NCBI GenBank assembly: GCA_031260745.1
Contig: JAISKY010000308.1
Location: 1-6,791 of the forward strand
Length of the DNA: 6,791 nt
Direction of reading: 5' to 3'
From: Oscillospiraceae bacterium
GTDB taxonomy: Bacteria > Bacillota > Clostridia > Oscillospirales > Oscillospiraceae
Shown in pieces: positions 1 to 6,238 of the stretch. The first letter of the stretch is position 1, and each line of letters begins with the position of its first letter. Below the pieces are notes generated by a model. That model did no database searches. It had not been told where the DNA came from and worked only from the letters and a program-made list of their open reading frames with translations. The translations under genes and the position numbers were made by a program.

Positions 1-2
1 AG

Positions 3-497
3 GCGGTTAGCGATTTCGCGAATCAGCTTGACCGTTTTGATAAGAAGCTGTACGATTTGGATTTAACCCGCACGATTTCGATGCAGATGGCTCCGCAGAT
101 TCGTATGATTCAAAATAACGATACGGCGTTAATTGAGAAAATACAATCGTCAATTGTGCATACAATACCGTTGTGGAAAAGTCAGATGGTGCTAACGCTT
201 GGATTGGCGAACGCTCAGCAGGCGTTGTCGGCTCAACGCGGAGTAACGGACTTCACTAACGATTTGTTACGCAAAAACGCCGATATGCTTAAAACCGCGA
301 CTGTGGGTATCGCTCGCGAAAGCGAACGCGGCATAGTTGACATCGAAACGCTGAAACATACCAACGAGCAATTAATTTCCACGCTTGACGAGGTTCGTCA
401 GATTCAGCAGGAGGGCCGCGAGAAACGCCGCACCGCCGAAACCGAGCTTACCCGTATCGAAAGCGAACTAAAGCAAAAATTGCTTGACTGGAGATAG
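3..497 (+). CDS. TelA family protein (toxic anion resistance), C-terminal part, 5' truncated by window
   Basis: The frame is open from base 3 to a TAG at 495-497, giving the last 164 residues; members of this family are usually about 350-400 residues, so the start lies before the window. A TTG at 57 lies in the middle of the frame and is not a believable start. Recognisable TelA signatures are APQIRMIQNND, the TIPLWKSQM segment followed by a Leu/Ala/Gln-rich helix, VTDFTNDLLRKNADMLK, and the ERGIVDIETLK block. The C-terminal roughly 50 residues are strongly helical and charged (EGREKRRTAETEL, ending LLDWR). The family is named after tellurite resistance; its molecular function is unsettled, and in Bacillota it often sits next to membrane or envelope-stress genes, as here. 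No transmembrane segment is visible in this part. Family assignment is by recognition of conserved blocks, not a search. Confidence 0.88.
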   Translation, partial: AVSDFANQLDRFDKKLYDLDLTRTISMQMAPQIRMIQNNDTALIEKIQSSIVHTIPLWKSQMVLTLGLANAQQALSAQRGVTDFTNDLLRKNADMLKTATVGIARESERGIVDIETLKHTNEQLISTLDEVRQIQQEGREKRRTAETELTRIESELKQKLLDWR

Positions 498-531
498 GGC
501 AATTCAAAATTATAAATTATAAATTGTCCGT

Positions 532-550
532 AACGCTTTACTGGAGCGTT
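532..550. other. small perfect hairpin in the centre of the AT repeat region
   Basis: AACGCT (532-537) and AGCGTT (545-550) are perfect complements with a 7-nt loop. There is no T-run after the stem, so it does not look like an intrinsic terminator for the TelA-like gene. Its position at the centre of the inverted heptamer arms suggests it is part of that element. Confidence 0.4.
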
Positions 551-580
551 GGAATGGTCAGCATACAAATTTTGTAATAA

Positions 581-609
581 TTAATAATTTATAATTTAGC
601 ATTTATAAT
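581..609 (+). promoter_or_regulatory. possible promoter for the LemA-like/TPM genes
   Basis: TATAAT at 604-609 is a perfect -10 box, with TTAATA at 581-586 (4 of 6 matches to TTGACA) 17 bp upstream. Transcription would start near 616, leaving a very short leader ahead of the ATG at 633. Two further TATAAT matches (590-595, 613-618) exist because the heptamer repeat itself contains this string, so a chance match is quite possible. Low confidence. Confidence 0.25.
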
Positions 610-619
610 TTCTATAATA

Positions 620-626
620 GGGGGTG
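620..626 (+). promoter_or_regulatory. ribosome-binding site GGGGGTG that decides the start at 633
   Basis: GGGGGTG (one change from GGAGGTG) lies 6 nt before the ATG at 633. The in-frame GTG at 624 lies inside this site and so cannot be the start. The same GGGGGTG occurs at 1090-1096, 5 nt before the ATG at 1102, supporting the reading for both genes. Confidence 0.7.
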
Positions 627-632
627 GAGAAA

Positions 633-1061
633 ATGGGAAAGTTTTTGAAGTCGCGTACCGGAGCGGCGATTATCTGCTTGGTTATCGCCTTAATCGGCTT
701 TAGCGTCGGCGCTAAGCGTTCCGTTTCCGAGCTGTACAAGGAAGTCGCTCAAACTAAATGTAACGCCGCAAATAATCTGCTTAGCATCGCGGACCATTAC
801 AGCAATGTGGACGCGTCCTCGCTTAGAACGTCCCGCCGCGCGCTTCTGCTTTTAATTGACGGCAACTCCACCATATCGGACTATCGCAAAACGATAGCGG
901 CTATGGACGGGCAGTTTATCGACACTTATGTCGCGCTTTCCTCCGAGCGGCTGACCACAAAGGATAAGGAAGGTATCGAAACTGACCGCAGTGACTATCG
1001 CGAAGGTTCGCAAAAAATAACTCCGTTTGTGGAAAATGTTTTGGTAAAGATAATCATATAG
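633..1061 (+). CDS. small membrane-anchored LemA-like protein
   Basis: 142 residues from the ATG chosen by its GGGGGTG site. A short basic N-terminus (GKFLKSR) is followed by one hydrophobic segment at about residues 10-26, then a hydrophilic, probably helical region, so an N-terminal membrane anchor or uncleaved signal is likely. The soluble part resembles LemA-like proteins found beside TPM genes in Clostridia: RSVSELYKEV after the membrane segment, then CNAANNLLSIADHY, an SxxRRALLLLI segment, ISDYRKTIAAMD and LSSERLTTKDKEG. The expected C-terminal YN..V..FN-type end of LemA proteins is missing or degraded; the protein stops at ENVLVKIII, so it is short. Cys43 is the only Cys outside the membrane segment. 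It lies 40 bp before the TPM gene with no terminator between, so co-transcription is likely. The LemA relationship is recognition of a weak pattern; the function is unknown. Confidence 0.5.
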   Translation: MGKFLKSRTGAAIICLVIALIGFSVGAKRSVSELYKEVAQTKCNAANNLLSIADHYSNVDASSLRTSRRALLLLIDGNSTISDYRKTIAAMDGQFIDTYVALSSERLTTKDKEGIETDRSDYREGSQKITPFVENVLVKIII

Positions 1062-1101
1062 AGTAAAAACTGGATTATTAAATAAAAAAGGGGGTGCATT
1101 G

Positions 1102-2154
1102 ATGAAAAAATTTATACTTGCGATTTTAATTTTCGTATTGGTTTCAACTGCCGCGTCGGCGATTAGCTATACTCCGGTTGAGGACAATGCCGGAGCGCTT
1201 AACAGCGACGCGATTAATATGATATATGACGCGAACGACTCGGTTAATCCGTCTACCGGAGGGCAAATCTTCGTTTTGACGCACAACAGATTGCCAAGCG
1301 GTTACGAGTACGCCGACGAGTACGCAAATTGGGCGTTCAACGAAATCGGTATAGGCGACGCGAGCAAAAATAACGGACTGTTGTTATATTTCACGGTTGA
1401 CGACGGTAAAGTTTGGCTTGTTCAAGGCGCGGGAATGACCGGCTTTGACGCGGACGCGTTACTTGAAAAGTATTTCTATGCCGAGTTTGACCGCGGAAAC
1501 TACAGTCAGGCGGTAATGTCAATTATGCCGCAGTTGGTTAAGACTTACGGCAAGACGCTCGTGAGCGGTAACAACAATAACAACGGCGGCAACAGCCAAC
1601 CGGTCAATCCACCCGCTCCCGCGAATAATAGTAATTCCAATGTCGGATTTTTTGATGTAATATGGTCGTTTGTGAGTGGAATATTTACGTTCGTACTTTG
1701 GGTAGTTATAATACTGGTAATAATATTCCTGTGCGTAGCGTCCGGCAGACGCAGAACCTATATGGGCAGTACCTATTATATCCGTACCGACCCAAGACCG
1801 CGTTGGTGGCATTTTATGCCCGGATACTATGGCAGAAGCCGCTACTACCACAGTCGCCGCGACTATTACAGTCATAGACCGCCGCCGCGTCCTCGCAACG
1901 GCGGTTACGGAGGACCCGCGCGTCCGAACAATCGTCCGTCCGGCGGTAATTCGTTTTGGAGCGGCGGCAGCGGGGGACGCTCCGGCGGCAGTTCTTCAAG
2001 TTTTTGGAGCAGCGGCGGCGGCGGTAGAAGCTCAGGCGGCGGTGGCGGTCGCTCGTCAGGATTCGGCGGCGGAGGCCGCAGTTCCGGAGGCGGCGGAGGC
2101 AGAAGCTCGGGCGGTGGCGGTCGCAGTTCCGGCGGCGGAGGGGGACGCAGATGA
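1102..2154 (+). CDS. TPM-domain (YgcG-like) membrane protein with Gly/Ser/Arg-rich tail
   Basis: 350 residues; ATG 1102 is chosen over the adjacent TTG 1099 because GGGGGTG lies 5 nt upstream. Order: signal peptide 1-20 (KKF, hydrophobic core, ASA cleavage motif); TPM domain about 22-153, with YTPVEDNAGAL, GGQIFVLT, DEYANWAFNEIGIGDASKNNGLLLYFTVDD and VWLVQGAGM; Asn/Pro-rich linker 157-180; one membrane segment about 191-213; a Tyr/Arg-rich stretch 216-265 (RRRTY, RPRWWHFMPGYYG); and an 85-residue Gly/Ser/Arg tail 266-350 with repeated RSSGGGG units. TPM domains of this type are usually presented outside the membrane, which puts the tail inside if the signal peptide is cleaved. The domain is also called TPM_phosphatase after phosphatase activity reported for a plant member; whether bacterial proteins share this is unclear. 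Neighbours (LemA-like upstream, TPM paralogue overlapping downstream) fit an envelope-maintenance operon. Confidence 0.88.
   Translation: MKKFILAILIFVLVSTAASAISYTPVEDNAGALNSDAINMIYDANDSVNPSTGGQIFVLTHNRLPSGYEYADEYANWAFNEIGIGDASKNNGLLLYFTVDDGKVWLVQGAGMTGFDADALLEKYFYAEFDRGNYSQAVMSIMPQLVKTYGKTLVSGNNNNNGGNSQPVNPPAPANNSNSNVGFFDVIWSFVSGIFTFVLWVVIILVIIFLCVASGRRRTYMGSTYYIRTDPRPRWWHFMPGYYGRSRYYHSRRDYYSHRPPPRPRNGGYGGPARPNNRPSGGNSFWSGGSGGRSGGSSSSFWSSGGGGRSSGGGGGRSSGFGGGGRSSGGGGGRSSGGGGRSSGGGGGRR
2014..2151 (+). repeat. Gly/Ser/Arg tandem repeat encoding the TPM protein tail
   Basis: The 3' end of the TPM gene is a run of degenerate GGN codons broken by Arg-Ser-Ser, giving six or so units of the form GGGG(G)RSS, one altered to GFGGGGRSS, and ending GRR. 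Codons vary between units (agaagctca, cgcagttcc, agaagctcg), so the repeat is kept at protein level rather than being a fresh DNA duplication. Such tails are common on bacterial TPM proteins. Long open frames in other frames here, including a Pro-rich one on the - strand, are shadows of this bias. Confidence 0.8.
2137..2144 (+). promoter_or_regulatory. ribosome-binding site formed by the Gly codons of the upstream gene
   Basis: GGAGGGGG lies 6 nt before the ATG at 2151 and is made of the last Gly codons of the first TPM gene. With the ATGA overlap this implies translational coupling of the two TPM genes. It is the main reason for preferring the start at 2151 over the ATG at 2175, whose upstream GGCGGG is weaker. 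Confidence 0.6.
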
Positions 2155-2969
2155 TTCCTCATCCGGCGGGAAATATGAATATTAAGCGAATAACGCTGAT
2201 TGTCGTAATAATATTAGCCGTCGCGGCAAGCGCACCTTTAACGGGTGCGCTTGGGCTTGACTATAAACCGATGATTGACAACGCCGGAATTTTCTCCGAC
2301 GACAGCGAGGATTATGTGGAGCAATGCAACGAACTGCTGTTCGGTACGTTTGGCGGAGCAATATTTGTTGTAACAGACGCGGAATACCCCGGCGGCGACG
2401 AGCTTCCGGAGGATTACGCGAATCGCGTATACAAAGAGCTTCGCGGCGGGATTTCCGGGGTGAAAACGGATGCTTTCCTGTATGTCGCGGTCGATACGTC
2501 GCAGGTTTATCTTATCAGCGAAAGCGGAGTCGTGCCGAATCCGGAATCATACCTTGAGGTAAACTTTCTTGAATATTACCGCAACAAAGATTACGATTAC
2601 GCGATTCAGCGATTATCAAGCGAACTGGTTAAAACTTTCGATTGGCTTAGTCCTCCACCGATTACCGCGAAAAAGAGTAATCTCAATTTAGCTCAAAAAT
2701 TTGAGGAAATTGATTTAGTATATAAGCTGGGTCTGCTTTTAGCGGCGGTGATTTTACTTTTGATATTGGTTTCGGTAAAGCGGCGTAACAATTATCTGAT
2801 AAGTCCGTACTATTATTCGGAGACGAGAAAACCAAGCTGGACTTCGTTTTTCCCGATAGTATACCGATTCGGCAAATATTATTCGTACACACAGCCGAGT
2901 AAAAAGAAAAAGACCGAGTTGGGCGACAACACTTCAAGATTCGGTCCGCCTCCGAAAGGCAGAAAATAG
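2151..2969 (+). CDS. second, divergent TPM-domain membrane protein
   Basis: 272 residues from the ATG that overlaps the previous stop (ATGA). Starting at the ATG at 2175 instead would give a more ordinary signal peptide (MNIKRITLIVV), so the exact start is open. Order: signal peptide to about residue 35; TPM-like domain about 36-163, with YKPMIDNAGIF, GGAIFVVTD, EDYANRVY, AFLYVAVD, NFLEYYRNKDYDYA and SELVKTF; linker; membrane segment about 193-209; then RRNNYLISPYYY, KPSWTSFFP, YRFGKYYSY and a Lys-rich end. Each block, including the Tyr-rich stretch after the membrane segment, has a counterpart in the upstream TPM protein, so the pair arose by duplication. This copy lacks the Gly-rich tail and is diverged in the TPM core (VYLISESGV against VWLVQGAGM). 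It probably acts with the upstream protein at the membrane; the activity is unknown. Confidence 0.78.
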   Translation: MIPHPAGNMNIKRITLIVVIILAVAASAPLTGALGLDYKPMIDNAGIFSDDSEDYVEQCNELLFGTFGGAIFVVTDAEYPGGDELPEDYANRVYKELRGGISGVKTDAFLYVAVDTSQVYLISESGVVPNPESYLEVNFLEYYRNKDYDYAIQRLSSELVKTFDWLSPPPITAKKSNLNLAQKFEEIDLVYKLGLLLAAVILLLILVSVKRRNNYLISPYYYSETRKPSWTSFFPIVYRFGKYYSYTQPSKKKKTELGDNTSRFGPPPKGRK

Positions 2970-3019
2970 AACAGAGAATATTAAAACAGCATATTATATA
3001 GCTGTGTCGGCTAAGACCA

Positions 3020-3062
3020 GCGAGGTGCAATCCGGTGTCCGGCAGACAAATATAACCTCTGC
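3020..3062 (+). other. possible structured leader before the activase gene
   Basis: In the 113-nt gap ahead of the activase gene, GCGAGGT (3020-3026) can pair with ACCTCTGC (3055-3062) with one bulged base, enclosing CCGG-TGT-CCGG (3032-3042). It ends about 10 nt before the AAGGA ribosome-binding site at 3072-3076. It has no T-run, so it is not a standard terminator, and I do not recognise a riboswitch class. It could be a regulatory leader or chance pairing. Confidence 0.3.
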
Positions 3063-3082
3063 GTTATCTAAAAGGAAATAAT

Positions 3083-6000
3083 ATGTATCATATTGGCATT
3101 GATATAGGCTCGACTACCGTTAAAGTCGCCGTCCTGAATGAGGGCGGCGAGTTGCTGTATCGTTCGTACGAGCGTCATTACTCAAAAACCCGCGAGAAAA
3201 CACTTGAACAGCTAAACGCCGCTGAATCGTTGCTTAAAGGTCAACGCGTAAAAGTCGCGCTTACCGGTTCCGCCGGATTAGGCGTGGCGAAAGCGTCGGA
3301 ACTTCCGTTTACTCAGGAGGTCTACGCTACTGCGGCGGCGGTTACTCGCTTCATTACCGACGCGGACGCAGTAATCGAACTCGGCGGCGAGGACGCGAAA
3401 ATCATATTCTTCGGCGGCGCGATTGAGGAACGTATGAACGGTTCCTGCGCCGGAGGAACGGGCGCGTTTATTGACCAGATGGCGACTTTGCTTGACGTTA
3501 CGGTACCGGAGCTTGACGAACTTAGTTTGGCTCACGAGAAAATCTATCCGATTGCGTCAAGGTGCGGCGTGTTCGCTAAAAGCGACATTCAGCCGATTCT
3601 GAACCAGGGCGGCCGTAAAGAGGACGTCGCGGCGTCAATTTACCAAGCCGTAGTTGACCAAACCGTCGGCGGTTTGGCTCAAGGCAGGGAACTAACCGGA
3701 AAAATCGTATTTTTAGGCGGGCCGCTTACGTTCCTAAAAGGTTTGCGTCTGCGATTCACCGAAACACTTGAGCTTGACGGCGACAGCGCGGTATTTCCGG
3801 ATAACGCGGACGTGTTTGCCGCTATCGGCGCCGCGATTACGACCTCGGAATCCGGAATGGAAAAAACGGAAACCACCTACGAGGAAATTTGCCGTAAACT
3901 GAACAATCCGAAAAATCTCGAAACGGTAACAGACACTATGCCGCCGCTGTTTACAAATCAAGCGGACTATGACGAATTTTGCGCGCGTCACGCTAAAGCT
4001 ACGACGGTTTCTATTCCGATTGCGGAGTATTCCGGCGGCGCGTACCTTGGAATCGACGCGGGAAGTACGACCACTAAAGCCGCGCTGATTACCCCGAACG
4101 GCGAACTGTTGTGGAGTTTTTATTCGCCGAATATGGGTACTCCGGTAACTATCGTGGAGCAAATCCTGACGGAGCTTTATCCGCTTTGCGGCGACCGCGT
4201 AAAGATACTCGGAAGCGCGGTTACAGGCTACGGCGAGGAATTGATTAAACACGCGTTCAAGCTGGATATAGGACTTGTAGAAACTACGGCGCATTTGACC
4301 GCCGCGAGAAAGTTTGAGCCTGAAGTCGATTTCCTTATTGACATCGGCGGTCAGGATATGAAGTGCTTCAAAATCCGAAACGGAGCGGTTGACAGCATTT
4401 TGCTGAACGAGGCTTGCTCCAGCGGATGCGGAAGTTTCATCGAGTCGTTTGCGAAAGCGTTAGGCTACGAAATTGCCGAATTTTCCAAAATCGGTTTGTT
4501 TGACCCGGCTCCGGTGAATTTGGGTTCGCGCTGTACGGTGTTTATGAACAGCTCCGTAAAGCAAGCTCAAAAAGACGGCGCGAGCGTAGAGGCAATCTCC
4601 GCGGGGCTGTCGTACTCAATTGTGAAAAACGCAATTTACAAAGTGCTTAGAGCCGCGTCCGCCGATGATTTGGGAAAACACATCGTCGTTCAGGGCGGGA
4701 CGTTCCTTAATGACGCGGTACTGCGCGGGTTTGAGCTTGAAATCGGGCGCGACGTAATTCGCCCCGTAATCGCCGGGCTTATGGGCGCCTACGGCGCGGC
4801 GCTCTACGTTGCCAATTACGCAGTGCAGAGATTAGAAAGCAGAGAGCAGAAAGACGAAAACGGAGAACGGAGAGCAGAAAGTAGAGAGCAGAGAGCAGAG
4901 AGCAGAGAGACGAGAGTAGAGAACGAAGAACGGAGAACGGAGAGTACGCTGATTACTCCGGAGGAACTCGCGAGTTTTACGCATACGGCTAAACCGTCTG
5001 TATGCAATGGTTGTACTAATAAGTGTTCGCTGACAATTAACACTTTCGGCGACGGACGCAGGTTTATTTCCGGTAATCGGTGCAGTAAGCCGCTGGGCGG
5101 CGAAAAATCCGACTTGCCAAACGTCTACGCGTGGAAACTGAAGCGTCTGCGCGAATGTTACGGCAAGGGTAAGGGCGACGGTTCGCGCGGAGCGATAGGG
5201 ATTCCGTTCGGGCTGAATATGCTTGAAAATCTGCCGTTTTGGTTTGAGTTTTTTACCTCGCTGAATTTTGAGATTACGTTGTCGCCTGTTTCCGGGCGCG
5301 AGCTTTACCGTACGGGTCAGAAAACAATTCCGAGCGACACGGTATGTTATCCCGCGAAGCTACTTCACGGGCATATCGAAGCGTTGGTAAAGGGCGGCTC
5401 GGAAACTATTTTCTATCCGTGTATGCCCTATAACTTCGATGAGAAGCGCGGCGATAACCACTATAACTGCCCCGTCGTTGCATACTACCCGGAGTTGCTG
5501 AACGCTAATATGCCGGTTTTGGCTAACGTACGGTTCTTATCGCCGTATGTCGGGATTCACCGACCCAAAGGGCTTGCGAAACGTATGTCTAAGTTTATGC
5601 TTGACGAGTTCGGCGTACCCGAACGCGAAACTAAGCTCGCGCTGACCTCCGCGTATCAGGCTTACGAGCAATACCGCCTGGATATTATCGAGCAAGGGCG
5701 GATTGCCGTCGAGTTCGCTCGAAATGCGGGTATTCCGATACTGGTACTCGCGGGGCGTCCGTACCACGTAGACGCGGAAATCAACCACGGCATCGACCAG
5801 CTAATAACCTCGCTGGGCTTCGCGCTGATAACGGAGGATAGTATCGCCTCGCTCGCCGACGGCAAGCAGAAGCGCGGAGTGCTTAACCAGTGGACGTTCC
5901 AGGCCAGAATGTACGACGCGGCTAGATACGTGTGTACTCAACCGGATATGGAGCTTGTACAGCTTGTCAGTTTCGGGTGCGGTACCGACGCGATTACCAC

Positions 6001-6127
6001 CGACGAGCTTCGCTCGATTTGCGAGGCTAACGGAAAATTGTTCACAAGCGTAAAAATAGACGAGATAACGAACCTCGGCGCGGTTAAGATTCGTCTGAGG
6101 TCACTTATGGCGGCGATGAAAATATAA
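3083..6127 (+). CDS. tandem BcrAD/BadFG-type acyl-CoA dehydratase activase fused to a DUF2229 (COG3580) domain
   Basis: 1014 residues; ATG 3083 follows AAGGA by 6 nt and the protein opens directly with the first ATPase motif. Activase domain 1 (1-255): GIDIGSTTVK at 5-14, ELGGEDAKI, Cys122 in GSCAGGTGAF, Cys161 in SRCGVFAKSD, and GGPLTFLKG. Activase domain 2 (320-575): GIDAGSTTTK at 323-332, DIGGQDMK, Cys445 in EACSSGCGSF, Cys484 in SRCTVFMNSS, and QGGTFLND. In HgdC, the activator of 2-hydroxyglutaryl-CoA dehydratase, the equivalent Cys pair holds a [4Fe-4S] cluster between two subunits, and ATP hydrolysis drives low-potential electron transfer; here both domains are intact. A charged heptad linker follows (583-621). 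The DUF2229-type region has C641-x2-C-x3-C648, Cys667, VCYPAKLLHG (Cys755), FYPCMPYN (Cys780), LAGRPYHVD and FGCGTDA (Cys966). It presumably works in the anaerobic cytoplasm with the downstream COG3581-like protein; the substrate is unknown. Confidence 0.9.
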   Translation: MYHIGIDIGSTTVKVAVLNEGGELLYRSYERHYSKTREKTLEQLNAAESLLKGQRVKVALTGSAGLGVAKASELPFTQEVYATAAAVTRFITDADAVIELGGEDAKIIFFGGAIEERMNGSCAGGTGAFIDQMATLLDVTVPELDELSLAHEKIYPIASRCGVFAKSDIQPILNQGGRKEDVAASIYQAVVDQTVGGLAQGRELTGKIVFLGGPLTFLKGLRLRFTETLELDGDSAVFPDNADVFAAIGAAITTSESGMEKTETTYEEICRKLNNPKNLETVTDTMPPLFTNQADYDEFCARHAKATTVSIPIAEYSGGAYLGIDAGSTTTKAALITPNGELLWSFYSPNMGTPVTIVEQILTELYPLCGDRVKILGSAVTGYGEELIKHAFKLDIGLVETTAHLTAARKFEPEVDFLIDIGGQDMKCFKIRNGAVDSILLNEACSSGCGSFIESFAKALGYEIAEFSKIGLFDPAPVNLGSRCTVFMNSSVKQAQKDGASVEAISAGLSYSIVKNAIYKVLRAASADDLGKHIVVQGGTFLNDAVLRGFELEIGRDVIRPVIAGLMGAYGAALYVANYAVQRLESREQKDENGERRAESREQRAESRETRVENEERRTESTLITPEELASFTHTAKPSVCNGCTNKCSLTINTFGDGRRFISGNRCSKPLGGEKSDLPNVYAWKLKRLRECYGKGKGDGSRGAIGIPFGLNMLENLPFWFEFFTSLNFEITLSPVSGRELYRTGQKTIPSDTVCYPAKLLHGHIEALVKGGSETIFYPCMPYNFDEKRGDNHYNCPVVAYYPELLNANMPVLANVRFLSPYVGIHRPKGLAKRMSKFMLDEFGVPERETKLALTSAYQAYEQYRLDIIEQGRIAVEFARNAGIPILVLAGRPYHVDAEINHGIDQLITSLGFALITEDSIASLADGKQKRGVLNQWTFQARMYDAARYVCTQPDMELVQLVSFGCGTDAITTDELRSICEANGKLFTSVKIDEITNLGAVKIRLRSLMAAMKI
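4822..4947 (+). repeat. AGAGCAG heptamer tandem array inside the activase gene
   Basis: From 4822 (agtgcag) through 4947 (agagtac) the sequence divides into 18 consecutive 7-bp units without a gap. Consensus is AGAGCAG, with five exact copies (3, 7, 9, 10 and 11 counting from 4829); the rest are variants such as aaagcag, agaacgg, agagtag and agagacg. Three units make 21 bp, so the encoded peptide repeats every seven residues (for example RAESREQ, RAESRET, RVENEER) across residues 583-621. The peptide is almost all Arg, Glu, Ser, Gln and Asn, without hydrophobic a/d positions, so a charged single helix or flexible linker fits better than a coiled coil. It lies between activase domain 2 and the DUF2229 domain. 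Confidence 0.9.
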
Positions 6128-6178
6128 AGCAGAGAGTAGAGATAAAGCAGAAATAAGAAAGCAGAAAGCAGAGATACC
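6126..6178 (+). repeat. second AGAGCAG-type heptamer cluster at the 3' end of the activase gene
   Basis: Starting at the stop codon (TAA at 6125-6127) are aaagcag (6126-6132), agagtag (6133-6139), a 4-bp break, aaagcag (6144-6150), aaataag, aaagcag, aaagcag (6151-6171) and agatacc. This is the same heptamer family as in the coding array about 1.2 kb upstream. Its right end runs into the left arm of the inverted repeat. It is non-coding: several stops follow in the activase frame. Confidence 0.8.
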
Positions 6179-6231
6179 TAATCGGAAATTACACGTTAAT
6201 AAGTTAGGTTTACAAATTAGGTTATCTCTGC
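6168..6231. repeat. inverted repeat / hairpin between the activase and its partner gene
   Basis: The left arm 6168-6182 (gcagagatacctaat) pairs with the right arm 6216-6231 (attaggttatctctgc); the only flaw is one extra A in the right-arm complement. The loop is 33 nt. The outer part of both arms is AGAGCAG-type heptamer sequence (CTCTGCTCT on the right), so the hairpin appears to be built from the repeat. There is no T-run after the stem; it could stabilise or process the mRNA, or be a foldback element. Confidence 0.65.
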
Positions 6232-6238
6232 TCTAACT

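Larger units (their letters stand above)
501..616. repeat. AT-rich heptamer repeats in two inverted arms
   Basis: The gap between the TelA-like and LemA-like genes is built from 7-bp units. The left arm (501-528) reads aattcaa, aattata, aattata, aattgtc. The right arm (575-616) reads taataat, taataat, ttataat, ttagcat, ttataat, ttctata in unbroken 7-bp register. The right consensus TTATAAT is a rotation of TATAATT, the reverse complement of the left unit AATTATA, so the arms could pair as an imperfect stem around a 46-bp centre (529-574). The centre contains its own small hairpin. The arrangement looks like a small dispersed or foldback repeat element rather than ordinary spacer. Confidence 0.6.

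Noticed and set aside
57..497. TelA-like gene starting at TTG 57
   Set aside because: The same frame is open to base 3 and the family extends much further N-terminal, so the gene is cut by the window edge.
1905..2162. Pro-rich open frame on the - strand
   Set aside because: Antisense of the Gly-rich tail (GGN codons read as NCC); composition artefact.
1829..2185. Ala-rich open frame overlapping the TPM gene on the + strand
   Set aside because: Alternate-frame shadow of the Gly/Ser/Arg repeat codons; low-complexity Ala runs and no domain.
2987..3004. Terminator after the second TPM gene (CAGC...GCTG)
   Set aside because: Only four base pairs, a 10-nt AT loop and no T-run.
3001..3062. Cobalamin-type riboswitch suggested by the AATCCGG string
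   Set aside because: Too short and lacks the rest of the conserved core; one short string is not support.
3734..4294. 186-residue open frame on the - strand inside the activase gene
   Set aside because: Fully antisense to conserved activase motifs, Arg-rich with no recognisable domain, no convincing start signal.
4822..4947. CRISPR array
   Set aside because: Units are 7 bp with no spacers.
4816..5043. Leu/Ser-rich open frame antisense to the heptamer array
   Set aside because: The reverse complement of the AGAGCAG repeat also lacks stop codons, so the open frame is a by-product.
6168..6231. Intrinsic terminator between activase and partner gene
   Set aside because: 33-nt loop and no T-run after the stem; the two genes are expected to be co-expressed. 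Kept as an inverted repeat instead.
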